The notes under the pieces: generated by a model
Databases searched by the model: none
Told to the model about the DNA's origin: nothing
The model's input: only the letters and a program-made list of their open reading frames with translations
Position numbers and translations under genes: made by a program
Assembly: GCA_029721435.1 (NCBI GenBank)
Contig: CM056576.1
Location: 122,935,166 to 122,999,165 of the forward strand
Origin: Gymnothorax reevesii
Taxonomy: Eukaryota > Chordata > Actinopteri > Anguilliformes > Muraenidae
Length of the DNA: 64,000 nucleotides
Direction: 5' to 3'
Shown: positions 35,801 to 49,400 of the stretch, one piece after another
How positions within the stretch are numbered: the stretch's first letter is position 1
Layout of the letters: each line of letters opens with the position of its first letter

Positions 35801-38800
35801 AGTCACAAGCACTCCCTCAGGCTTGCTTGGGAAGCAATAAAGTATAGTCAACAGTTTTGTTAATACACGATAATTCTGACAGAGCAGCACAATGATTAAT
35901 GGGAGGATTTCTTTAGAGCTGGGCTGCCTGGTCACATTTTTAATAAGCATATCCCTGATGATGTTTGTAGAGGTGGCTCAAGCTTCATTGTGACTTAGCA
36001 GGAGGTGTCATGGCACTCACACATTACCCCTGCTATTAGGATGTTTATTTAAAAAAAAAAAAGACAACGGTCTATTTGGCATTCAGCTTGTAATTACTGT
36101 TAAAACCAACTTGTTGGATCAGTTGATAGTGACGGTGGATTTTTGGCTGGGTTTGTTTGATCAGGAAATAACAGTTGTCGGGGTTACAATTTCAGTGCTA
36201 GAAAAGGCACTTGCTGCCTCGGTGTCTGAATTTGTCTGTAGCAGTGTGATTTAATGGTTTGTTGTCTTAATTTTGGGTTTTCGGTGAGTCTTGTTGAGCT
36301 GAAAGTTGCAGGGTGTTGTTTACATTAGTCGATGTTTCTGTGGCAGTGAAAATACCCTGTATTGGTGCGCGATTAGTCACAGCATCTGTAGTGTAGCTTT
36401 GCTGTTTATTGATCGCGGTGTCTCTATCTGCATACAATGGCTGTCAAGGTGGGCAGTGAGCCACCTAACTGTTTGTTACAGGGTTTTCAGTAGGTATTCA
36501 GGTTATTTTGAAGAATGTCACCATATTTCCCCAAGTTTTTGTAAAAAAAAAAAAGAAAAAAACTTTTAAGGTCGACTCTTGCTGTCAAAATATTGGTTAC
36601 CCTTAGTTGCAGCGAATGCTTACCCTTTTCTTTCTCACAGGGTTGAAATTATTATCAATTATCCCTGAAAAGTGACATCATGTGTCCTAAACTGCACACG
36701 TTTCTAAAATTGTATCTCACAGTTTTGGAAATGTGTGCCTCCACATTGCTGCTTCTGTTGCCAAGTCAACATCGCGTGATGTCAAGCTCCTCTTGGCATA
36801 TGTTACATCTGAGTCATTTCACCAGGGCAAGACTTACTTGTGTGTACAGACAAAGCGTATATTGGCTCCTCCATCACAGATTTAGCGGTAAGGGGGATAG
36901 TTTCCCAATTGTGAAAAAACAGACATTCTACCCTTAAGTCCGTTATGCATTAAATGGAATGGGCATTATGCATTTTTAATGAAGCACTGATATTTCTGCT
37001 GTGTTTTGAAAACCAAACAAAATATGGTCCACAGATTTAATTCTGATATGTAGCATCCAGCTACACATATTTCAGTGGTTTGTGTCTTTCGTATTTTCCG
37101 TTAGGAAACCACAATAACTGAGATCAAACAGAAGATCATGAAAATCCCAGATGCCACTGGAATTGTGATCGACGGATTCCCACGTGATGTCGGACAAGCT
37201 CTCTGTTTTGAAGATCAGGTGAGCCAATCACCACTGGAATGCGGATTTCAATGTTCTGTACTTATGCATAGAAGTAAGAAATTAATCTATTTATTGATTT
37301 AAAGCTCAATAACTGAATGAGTTAGTCAAGTGGGATGCCAGTCAATTTATTTGATGGTGCCTTCTCATTAACCTCCAAGCGGTAAGAACGAACCTTGCTT
37401 AACCCATCAAACAATTGAGATCCTCACTTACTCAGTCAATGACATATGAATATACTACTATTCATTGCTTTAGTCACATATCCCAATCATGGCAGCAGAA
37501 TGTTTGTTTTATATCGAATTGGTAATAACCAGAAGAGCTGAATTTACACTTTGAAGATTTGTTTTATGTAATGAATGCTTTTGGAAATCACTGCCACTCA
37601 TAATTTCAGGTTCATTAATTTTTATTGTGCTTTCGCGAATAAATTGCCTGACTGGAGCTAGTATAATGAACTGAGCCCTGAAAGCCTATTGACCTGTCAG
37701 CTCTGGGGGGTCAATATGTTCGTGCTGTATAGCTTTCCTTGATTCTTTGGGGAATATTTAGTATTATTTTTAGCTACTGTCTGCTACCTCAGTCTGATAA
37801 AACTAACCAAAATGGCAGAATTTTGTTACTGCAACAAAGGATCAACTCTTGATAGAAAGTAATAATAATAATAAAGCCAGCAAAGGAAAATCAATCCTGA
37901 AATAAAATCTGATACAATAGATAAAATCTTGAATTACAGTGAAAGAACACAAAAACAGCTCAGAGGCTTTGCACTTGATTTGAATGCTGCCAATACAAGG
38001 TGTGAATTACAGCAAGTAGGCCAGTTGGAAAAAGTGTGTCTTTCGGCGGGCTTTGAAGGTGTTTGGGGAGCTGTGTGGTGGGAGAAGATTCCAGAGGCAG
38101 GGGGCCGGGCGGCTAAAAGCTCTGGGTGTGATCAGGAGACAGGAGGAGAGAGCTCTAGCAGTCTGAGCAGGGGTGCATACGGTATATGGGCTAGACTCTC
38201 GAAATGGGAACCAGTGCCCTTTTTTTAATGTCTTTGCTCCAAGAAATGTGCACTTTTGCATTTATTTTTTTGAAAACTTGATAAATAGATAGAGCTCATT
38301 GAGACAAACTTGGAACACTCTGCTTTAATATGTCTTGGATCAATATTTCTGTGTCATTTTGGCCTTCAAAAACCCAGGTTTAGCCGATATCCACACATTT
38401 TGTATGTAGGAATATGAAATAATTTGCACAGTTTCGTCAAAATCTATCATTTTTAAGCTAAAATATCATGTTATATGGATATCAGTGACTGGGAAGAACT
38501 CTATCCCAAAACAAGTGTTGTCCTTCAGGAAAGTTTAGCCGTGATCCTTCCGTTGTTTCATTGTCATGAGCCTGACCCAAATACATGTTTGAGATCGTAG
38601 AGGTAAGGTAATGTAAGGTTCTGCAGGGCTTTGACTGTTGGGAGCATAATTTTGAAATCAATGCGGAAGTTGTTGAAGGACTGGGGTGATTTGCACTCTG
38701 GGAGGTGTCCGTGTAACATTGCGAGCGGCAGAGGTCTAAATCATTTGTTGTTTGTGAACTTGCTTGTGGCAGGAGGTGACCAGGCCGTGGGTAAGGATGG

Positions 38801-40389
38801 TGACGCTTATGGCTTGAGAAACAGATGGAGTCAAGTAGTGCTATGAAGCTTGAAGTATGTGGATAGGGTTAAATTGCCGACATGAGATTCATAGAATAGG
38901 TGACTTGGCGAAAATTACTCCCTAGCTCATATCCTCGGGGAAAGCACAGCAGCGTAACCGACAATTCTGAGTGAGAAACTGTCAAAGTTGAGTAGTGTGG
39001 ATTTGCCACCAACAAGGGGAACCTCAGTTTTGTCACTGTTGGGTTTGAGAAGAGCTGAGATTTAATTTTGTGTGAAGTCATAAAGGAAGTTGGTATGTGG
39101 ACGTAGGTCGTCACAAGAGATTATTCTCGCCACGGGTAATTCACTAGTGACTTTGAAATTATATAAGGGAAAAATTTAGCGAAGGTTACAGTTTCACCCT
39201 TTAATTTCTAGCTTTTCTTGTAAGTTTTCCCTTAAGTAGGTTTAAAGTCAGAAAAAAGCATTTTAAAAAGTATGGAAAATCCGCACAAGAACAGGAAACA
39301 ATGATTTCTAAATTTAATTTGACTTGTATTTCACTTTATTTAGATGTGTAATGCAGTCAAGTCAGGTTTAGTTGAGCGGTAAAACAGCATAGCAGTGAAA
39401 ATGGGTACCACATTTCCTAAGGAGTTTAATGATGATCGTGAATACAGATCTCTTATCAAGGGTTTCCTCTGCATAATGATGCTGATGTCCAATGTGTACT
39501 TTTCCAGTAGAGAAATTAAATAGCAACACCGCTCAAATGATCCCGTGCGGTTTTATTTGCCCTCTAGGGAACACCTGTGTATCTGGGCATGAAGGCCCAA
39601 AAGCAGCTGTAAAACATTACGCAAATATTGTTTAGACACACATTTGGCTGCAGCAGAGTGGAAATACCTGTCAGGTCAATTGTTTACACTGTATTGGCTC
39701 ATTAACTTTGAAAGGTACTCATTTAAAATGGCTTGTTGTCAGATTGTCCACCTCTCTTAGTATTCAACAAAAACAGACATGCTTATAAAACTGCTAAGCA
39801 TACAAAAACTGATAAAGTATGGCACATTTGCCCTCTATCAGGGATAAAGTCCAATTAATCCTCTGCTCAAAGGTTTGATATCACTAGTCATTTAACCCCA
39901 TAAAACCTATTAATGAATTTCATTTGGAATAACCCCTTGAGAAGCATCATCTCATTTTCGAGGGGGTCCATTCAGTAACAATGAGTGATATTTAACAATA
40001 AACCTTTGCAGAAGTATATAAACACACACATTAACACCATACAAAGACAAAAGAAATATACTATGGCTTTTTAAAGTTCAGCTGCTGTATTCAGACCTGT
40101 GGAACTTCAAGCCTACTTTAAATTCTGGTGGAAATCCCAAGGTTTCAAATGATCCCAATTATGCCCTGCTGAATTACAGGGAAGTGAGCATAAAATGATG
40201 GTCAGTATTCAGATATATTCCGTTTGATGTAATACTGTGGCCATAAAAACATGGTGTCCTGGGTCTGAATATTTCTTTCAGCATTGGTGTGAGTTAGCTT
40301 CAGTGAAGCACTGCAACCAATAGATACAGAATATGTATGCATCATTGTCCTACAATATCATCATATCATACTATAATTTGAGGAACGTT

Positions 40390-40420
<31 letters not shown>

Positions 40421-43400
40421 TTGTTCCCTTACTCCTCCGAGGTCCTCTGACGGATCTTCACCAAACTTGGTGGGTCTATGTAGGTTGTCCCTGAAATTGT
40501 CCTTGAGGGGTTAGTTTTTTGAAAGGTCAAGGTCACTGGGGTCAAAGGTCAATTTTTCGCATCTCCCATCTCCCTGGATAGATTTTCCTGAAAGTTGGTA
40601 CGTGGACGTAGGTCGTCACAGGAAATGACCGCGAGAGGTCCGTTCCGTCAAAGATCAAGGTCACGTGGGTCAAAGGTCACCGTATTCATGAAAGTTGGTA
40701 TGTGGACGCAGGTCGGCACAAGAAATTATTCTCGCCACGGGTAATTCACTAGTGACTTTGAAATTATATAAGGGAAAAATTTAGCGAAGGTTACAGTTTC
40801 ATCCTTTAGTTTCTAGCTTTTCTTGTAAGTTTTCCCTTAAGTAAGTTTAAAGTCTGAAAAAAGAATTTTAAAAAGAATGGAAAATCCGCACAAGAACAGG
40901 AAACAATGATTTCTAAATTTAATTTGACTTGTATTTCACTTTATATTCAGATGTGTAATGCAGTCAAGGAGAAATTTGGATTGGGGCAATTTACGACTAT
41001 TAATGAGATAAAAACATTGCATAATCATGTGATTTGAAACAGCTGATGTTATTAGCAAGTGATTGTAATCATGGTTTGGTATAAAAGCAGCATCCTGGAG
41101 AGGCCAAGACTAGGGGTGTCCAATCTTATCCAGAAAGGGCCGGTGTGGGTGCTGGTTTTTGTCAGAGCCCAACACTAACGCTCCTGATTCTACCCACCAA
41201 GGTCCCGATTGAAGCCCCTGATTAGTTAATTAGTGGAATCAGGTGCAGTTGCACTGCTGGCTAAGACAAAAACCTGCACCCACACCGGCCCTTTACAGAT
41301 AAGGTTGGACACCCATGGCCTAGACCTTCAACAGCAAAGATGAACTGTGGATTGCCAATTCATGCACAAATGCATGAGACAATCATTGAAAGATTTAAAA
41401 ATAATGCCTATCAATGAAGTGACTTGGTATGCAGGGACTTGGATATTTGGATATTTCGCGGTAGGTTTCCCTCTTTCATCCCAGAGGGTCCACAGCATAA
41501 TTAAGAAGTTCAAGGAATCTGGCAGAAATTCTGTGTTTAAAGGGCAAGTACGCAAGCCCATGTTGAGTACGCGATCTCTGATCACACAGTCAGCGCTGCG
41601 TTAAGAATCATCAGTTGTCTATAAGTGAAAAACCACATGGATTCAGGCTTATTTTGGCAAACTTTTCTTATGTTGTGCTATACATAGTTACATCCAGAAA
41701 TGCAAGTTAAAATGTATTGTGCAAGAAGGAAGTCTTGCATTAAGAGCCATTGTCTGTAAGCTTCAGGCAGGTGGTGATGGCGACCTTCTTCAATTTTGCT
41801 GAAACTTTGGTGGTTTTATGTCTCTACCCCAACTAGAAAATTCTCCAAATTTATTGGCTCTTCCTGCATTGGTTTGGGTTTTAGGGGTCAATCAAGTGCA
41901 AGCCGAAATAGGACCTCAAATGCCAAATTGCCAAAAGTTGATTTTTGGGTTGCCATTATTCACTGCGCAAACTTTATCCCAAAGTAAAAGTTGGAAAATT
42001 GAATTATGGGGGGATGGTCAGTGAAAAGAGCAATTTTTGGCCTGGGATCTTTTTTGCGCAACATATAGGGGGCGTTCCAATATAGCTGCAATCCATTTCC
42101 ATCACTAGTTTGCACCCCTTATATTCTGTGCGCAATCCGCGCCCCAGAACTTTTACAGCTGCTCCACTCTGGTATGTTGTTAGCCTTTCTAAGAGAGGTA
42201 AAAAAAGGTTGGGATAGTGTATGCGCACACCAACAGGTGGCGCCGAGCATGGCAAAATGGTAAAATTTGGTGTATTTCAGGCAAAGGTTTGTTGCATAAT
42301 GAAGTATAGAGGTCACCCTTTTAGTTAATGAAAGCCATTTCTTGAGATAAGGACTACTGTCCATAATAGGTGCCGCTTTACTAACAGATCTACAGTGACA
42401 TACGTAAAGCAATGTCACTGTATGAGTATCCACTCATAATTGCTCATGATTGGTCCAGCCGAAACGTGCGGTGAAAATCCCAAGGAAATACTTTTGTATG
42501 AGATGTCCTTCACCCTTAAACTTGCAGGTATTGCAAAGGGAACAATGGGATCATGACTGTGTAAGTCATTACAAGGGGTGCTGAAAAGCTACTTTAGTGG
42601 AACATGAGTTGAATGAAGCATACAAGATTCTTCATTAGTAAAATTTTGTTCTGAACCACTTAAAAATGGATAGAAATAAAGTGGAACAAGAGCCCAAGCC
42701 TAGTCTGCATGCAAGTCTTTCCACCTGCAAAAAATGGGCCTCTAACTATACAAGAAGTTGTTTTGTGAAAAAAAATGCCAGTTTCATATACATTAGGAAT
42801 GTTTGTATATTCATCCAAGCCAGTTCTGGCACTTTAAGGGCGTTCAGATAATTTGATGATTCTGAATAAAACCTCAGATTGAAAACGTGGCTTTCCAATA
42901 GCCTGAAACAATGGAGTAAACAGGAAGTACTAGTGGTGCCCTCAATCAACTAGAAAAGCACTCGGAGAGCGCAGACCTCCGCCAAGCACAACATTTCCCT
43001 CCATATTGCGACTTCCACCATAGATATTAGTCTTACATTATTTTATCTTCATTTTTAGATTCCTAGACCATGAAAACATGGCAATTTGATTCATAATGCT
43101 ATATCAATATTAGTTCCACAGCATCTTGGCTGTTTAAAGATGTCTGTTGCATGTTTCTAGCTTAATTTGTTTTTTTTTTTTCTTATGATTTCCCCTCATG
43201 TTGTGATTTACACGTAAATATTAGTCCTACATTTATTTAATCTATTTTTTCAGATTCCCTGACCAAGAAAACATACCATGAGCAACTGAATTCATAATGA
43301 TATCAATATTACTTCCGTAGTTATTCACAAAAATCAAATTTTCCGTAATGGTGGTTTTCTTCTGGATCTAGTTCCCTGGCTTCTGAAGATACAGTAAATC

Positions 43401-46400
43401 CGGTGACACCTTCCTAATTCCGCAATATCTTGGCTATATAATGGTGTTTGTCGCATGTTTGTAGCTTCATTTGTTCTCTTCCTATAATGAAAGTTCCGAA
43501 GGTCCCCTACTTTCGTATTCTGGATCATAGTATCATTGTATCCGGAATTATTCCATTTTCAGGATCGGTCTTTGATATATTGTAGAACATGTTTGAAACT
43601 TGTCCTGTATTTTTTTTCCAAGTGCCCTGACCATTTTTGGCGGAGTTATATGCATAAATGTTGAAATCTCCCAATGTTAAAGAATCCTTTAAAAAATTCC
43701 TGGATCCAGACGGAGATCTGGATCACTTCTAAAATCTAATCATTTCTTCCTTATACCAATCTGTACAATCCCTGAAAATTTTTATCAAAATCTGTCCATT
43801 ACTTTTTGAGTTATTTTGGAAACCATCAGACAAACAAACAAACAAACAAACGAACCCAGGCAAAAACATAACCTCCTTGGCGGAGGTAATAATTGATGTA
43901 ACTAATGAAACCACACATATGCCAGAGATGATTGAAAATAAATAATCAATAATCAATAAGCATTACCTGAAATAAGGTAAAGCCCATCACAGGGCCTGTT
44001 CTACTGGTACACACTATCGAAATGCACCTATAGCAGCTCATATTGACATGCGCAAAGAATATGCCATGATTTTGGTCTTTGGAATTTCCTTGATAAAGGC
44101 TAAAAACATAATTCATGAAAACATATCCTTGGGACAGTGGCTGCGCATTTCATAACTTGACCAATCATGAGCAATTTTGAGCGGATATTGCTTTACATAT
44201 GTACCGGTACATCTGTTAGTAAAGCGCCACCTATTATCGACAGTAGTCCATATCCCAAGAAATGGCTTTCACAAACTAAAAGGGTGATCTCCATACTTCA
44301 TTATGTAACAAACCTTTGCCCTGTCAGTCGACCGCGCACACCACCAGGTGGTGTTGAAATACGTCAAATTTTACCACTTTGCCATGTTCGGCACCATCTA
44401 TTGGCGTGCGCATTCCCTATCCCAACTTTTTCTCACCTTTAATGGACAGTCTTAACAACATACCAATGTGGTGCAGCTGTAAAAGTTTTGGGGCACTGAT
44501 CGCGCACAGAATATAAGGGGTGCAAACTAGTGACGAAAATGGATTGCGACCATATTAGAGCGCCCCCTATATGTTGCGCGAAGAAGATCCCAGGCCAAAA
44601 ATCGCTCTTTCCACTGACCATCCCCCCATAATTCAATTTCCAACTTTTACTTTGGGATAGAGTTCGCGCAGTGAATAAAAGCAACCCAAAATCAACTTTT
44701 GTTATTTTGGCAGCCCTATTTCGGCTTGCACTTGATTGATCCCTAAAGCCCAAACCGGTGCAGGTAGGGCCAAAAAAAATGGGGAATTTTCTATTTAGGG
44801 TAGGGACATAAAACCACCAAAGTTTCAGCAATTTGAAGAAGATGACTATCACCACCTGTCTGAACTTTACAGACAATGGCTCTTAACAGTGATCAGAAGC
44901 ACCGTTGACTTCTCAGAGCTCTGAGGCACTTGCGATGGACCAGCATACAGTAAAAATGTGAATTGTGGTCAGATGAACCAAGTTTCGATTTTTTTTTTTT
45001 GGATAAATGGACCCCATGTACCCTAGACCAAAGATGAAATGGACTTATCCAGACTGATACCAACTGCAAGTTTAAAAGCCTTGCCCTGTCATGGTATGGT
45101 GTTGTATCAATGCTGTTGGCGAGGGTAACTAGCCCGTTAGTGAAGGCATCATTAGTACTGAAAAGTATGCTGAGGTTTGGGAGAAGCATATGCTGCCTTT
45201 AGGCCAACATTTTTTGCAGGGAAGTCCACATATACGTACAGCCTCCACGCATTACAAAGGCATGGGTGTGTATGAGGAGGGTGCGGATGCTAGACTGCCC
45301 TTCTGGCAGTCCCAACTTTTCTCCAATAGAGAACATGTGGCCCATTTTGAAATGGAAAATATGAAAATGAAGACTCCATGCTACTGCATACCTCAAGACT
45401 TTTTTTTTTTTTGGAAAAATGGGACAAAATTACACCTGAAACACTTAATTATATCCCCGAACGCCGAATGGATATTATGTTTTTGGTCTGACCGCCGCCT
45501 CCGCGCCGCCCTACGTGTTAACGCGATAACTTCAGTAATATTTCAATTAGAAATTTCATGTTTTGCATATAAGTAAGTATCATAAAGAGGAAGAACTGAT
45601 TCGATTTTGGACAATTTACAATGTCTAGATTGGCCACCTGGGGCCAAAAACGTAAAAATCACTGTTTTTATCATATCTCTGGAAATATTTGTCTGATTGA
45701 CCTCAAATCAAGGGCAAATGAAAGGTCATGACCTGAGGATGTGTCCCACGATGACATTATACCTGTTTGGTTCAAAATTGTGACACAAGGTGGAGCTTTG
45801 TCACATAATTCACCATTTTTGACATATCTCTGGAACCATTTGTCCAACTGACATGAAACTATATGCAACTGCAAGGTCATGACCTCACAATGTGTCCCAT
45901 GATGACATCATACCTGTGTGGTTCAATATTTTCCCACCAGGTGGCGCTTTGTGATGGAAAATGACCATTTTGGCCATATCTTCAGAACCATTTGTCCGAT
46001 TGACCTGAAATTAAGTTCAAATGAAAGTCTATTCAAGGTCTATTCAAGGATTGGGGAATTGGAGAATTGGAGGCGTTTGGGGATATACCCCAAGCCGTCA
46101 CCTCCGACAGTATTAGCCTAGTTATTTGATGTCTTCAGTCCTTAAACGTTTATTTGAAAAGAAATGGCAATATTACAAAATGGTAAATACTTTATATCTT
46201 GACTTGTTTGAAATATATTACAAGAATCAAAATTAAAATGTGTTTATTTTGAAAAATAAATATTTATGGAACAAATGAAAGTGCTGTTGCATTGTTTTCA
46301 ACATAAGACAGGTCAAAAATAAGTTGGAAATCACCGCTTTCAGTTCTAACTCTGTGTAATTTACCATCTCAACTTTTCTGATGTAGCGCTGGTGGTGAAA

Positions 46401-49400
46401 ATCACCATTGATTTCTAAATTTTCTGTGATGCATTATTTCTCAGGAATCCCACCAGATCGATGAAGGTCTGATTCAAAGAGAAAACATTGGCGCTTTTAT
46501 GATCCTTTTCTATTTAATCCCAGCTTGCATGGAAAGCTAGAGCATTTTTCAGTTTTCAGCAAGAAAATATCCATCATAATTGATGCTGGATGAATTATAT
46601 TAATGTGGTGGAAAGGAAGGAGGAAAACAAGATGGAGATTTAGCTGCAAACCCAGAATTTTTGGGGAACTAAACATGCCTGTCCAGCGTGGCAGATGGCT
46701 TGACTGGAGCTTGGCGTCATTTTGTTTTAGCAGGCTGTGGTTCTGTTTCTTCACCAGGGAATTATGTTTCTCGGGGAGCATAAACTGTGGGATGGATGCA
46801 AGTGCTTGAATGGTACTTTTAAGTGGAGCTGTCTCTAGAAAAACCACTGATGTGTCAAATCACTGCTCCCAGAAAGTTGTATCCACCTGACTACTTCGGG
46901 TACACTGCACTTACTGGACACAGTTTTAACCTCTTAAAATCGAACTTTTCACTGAAGGTTTTCCTTAAAAACTTTTTTTTTTGTATTGTTGGACAGAGTC
47001 TCATACATATTCCATATCTGCTGGTTATGGCATTACATCGAACAGAAAATATCTAGACCTTGAACAACGCAATTTTATATACATTTCCCTATAATTCAGG
47101 AGGACATATTTGGGATCTTTGAAAACCTTGGGATTGCCACTAGAATTTAGAATTGGTCTGACGTTCCAAAAGGTTGAATATTACAGCTGCATTTTATGGA
47201 CCCATGTATGGGTCTGTAGGTTTTATGGGATTAAAGGGGTACTGCCACGGCTAAACAGTGCCTCAGGGATGCTCATTGGTTATCAAAGAGGTTATTCAGC
47301 AGTCCACAGTCTTGGTTTTAGCATTTGCCTTTAATCTCTTGCAATAACTGAGAATATAATGCCTCTGAATACCCACAGTTTTTTACATTTTGATTTCCCT
47401 TCTGTTTAAATTTCTAATTTCCCACATGTAGTCAAATATTATGGACAGTGACTTCAGTAGAGATTCAATGAGCGTACATTTCTTACTAGCATCAATGGCC
47501 AGACATAGCAGCACACAAACAAATACTTCAAATTTGGCACCAGCAAAAAATAAAAAATAAAAACTGAGCAATAATATACTATGAGTGCTGATGCAAAGTG
47601 AATTATTTATTCTGGAAAAGAACAGCTTGTTATGATCCAGACAAGAAATCAAGTTCAGAGGCAGATTACAATCCAATGGAAAGGATTATTGACAGCAGTA
47701 CGGTAACAGTGGGGTCAAAACCCCAGAAGAAGAGAGCACAGTTCAGTGCAGATGTAGTGGGTAAAGAAGGCTTTGCTTATCTCCAGCTAGTTGCTTCCTG
47801 GGATGACAGTCTGGGGGAGTGCACACTTTGCCAGAGCCAAACTGTTCCCCTGATGACCATAGATGGATTGGGAGCTTGTGCCTTATAAACAGGGCAGGGT
47901 TAACAAGAACATGGTCCTAATCCTGGACCCTGAATTAGGCTTGAGAGCTTGTTCCTATTAATCTTGACAACGGAGCCAAGTTGAACTGGTTTTACTTGAA
48001 CGCGGTCCCAATCTTGGACCCCGAGTAGGCGTGGGAGCTTTGATCAAAGTTAAGAGGAAGGTTTTCACACATTGCTGTCATTAAAGATTACATTTCAATT
48101 AATAAAGACAAAAAAATTTCTACGAGGAATACTAACTGGTACCAAGCACAGATAGCAAATTACAATCCAGCAACTTGAAACTCAACATAGGTGGTTTAAA
48201 TTCACGTCACCGATACATTGGGAAGCAACAATGAAATGAGGCGCAGCCGGGGAAGGGAACACACCTGAGATTCAGACCAATCAAAGGAGTCATACCTCTA
48301 ATAGACACGCAAGTTGTGGAATGGGAGGGTTGTGACACTGCTATAATTAATAGCTGTGATTATCCGTACTATAGCAGTAAACTAGCAATTTTCACCGGTG
48401 ACAAACTTGAAAAAAAATTGGCCTACTTTATGAGTTTACTTACATGCTCGGCCGTGATAGTGCCCTGTAAATGTGCTGTATTGCTTGGGTCATGTCCCAG
48501 CTGCGACAGGATGGGCAAGCAGAAGAACAAAATGGAGATATCTCTTCTTGGACAGGGTCAGCCAGGTGTGTCAGCCAAGGTCATTTGTTGGCTAGGTCTC
48601 TGAAGATGCTGTTTCAGTAATTTGGCACTTGCATTGGCACACATGTGGTGTGTGCTGGCAGCTGTAAATATGCAGGTTTGAGCTCATGTTGACCTGCATC
48701 CAGAGAAATTTTCTGTACCTGGTACATTTGTAATTTGAGTTTCTAAATTAAAAATCGTTGCCCAGAAAATGCCCTGGAGACTTTTCCCCTGTTCACTTTA
48801 TCTGACTCTCCTTACTTGGTATTGAAAAATCTTTTTTTTTCTGTTCTGTGGCATTCTTTAAAAAGAAAAATATGTTCTCGACAGACCTTCCCTGGGTACT
48901 TGAAGGCCAAAAAACAACAATATGCCAGGCATATAATGTCTGTCTGTCGTGAGAGATGTTATTCCTCCTTGTGCTTTAGCCCGGGTCCAGCTTGCGCATG
49001 AAAGTCTGGTGAGCAGTAGCTCAGATATAAATCTTTTGCTGAGCACAAGATGAATTGGCAAGTCACAACATGAGCCAAATATGCACAGTTTTTTGCTAGT
49101 ATTAAGAGCTGAGAAATTGGTGACTGCCTGCATTTACATAGCGTCTGTTACTGTGAGCTGGAGCACTTGCAACAGTTTTTGCTTGTTCTCAGCTTATGAA
49201 TTTGCTAACCCCTTCAAACACTGGCAGTACAAGATTCTGGTCCCTTCAAACACAATACAGACAATGGCTGGCGTGGCAGCAAATTAAGTAGGAATTTTTC
49301 TTTTGTTTTCATTGGGAGCAAGATAAACAATTGTGCGAAAGGAGACACATCCTCTTTTGAAAGTGTAGCCTTTCAAGACTCAAAATAACTATGGGAGTCA

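Larger units (their letters stand above)
41744..44882. mobile_element. TTAA-flanked element with about 715-bp terminal inverted repeats
   Basis: Bounded by TTAA at 41740-41743 and 44883-44886. The ends begin GAGCCATTGTCTGTAA on both strands and the inverted arms extend about 715 bp (41744-42460 and 44160-44882). TTAA duplication suggests piggyBac or another TTAA-using superfamily, though the end does not start CCC. No transposase is recognised. The middle holds Helitron-like element F. It is inserted in a dead Tc1-like transposon. Confidence 0.7.
41330..46200 (+). pseudogene. Decayed Tc1-like transposon split by two later insertions
   Basis: Transposase remnants are collinear on the plus strand. 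41330-41743 carries an HTH-like part with IIKKFKESGRNSVFKG and IQKCKLKC. 44883-45450 carries LRHLRWT.IQ..CELWSDE, a decayed Asp-centred region, and a WSDE..NG pattern. 46122-46200 looks like the C-terminal residue. It is interrupted by a TTAA-flanked element (41744-44882) and by Helitron-like element B1 (45451-46121). Many stops; inactive. Confidence 0.7.

Noticed and set aside
44439..44876. 145-codon minus-strand frame
   Set aside because: It lies in one arm of the long inverted repeat; the matching arm does not keep the frame, and no domain is recognised.
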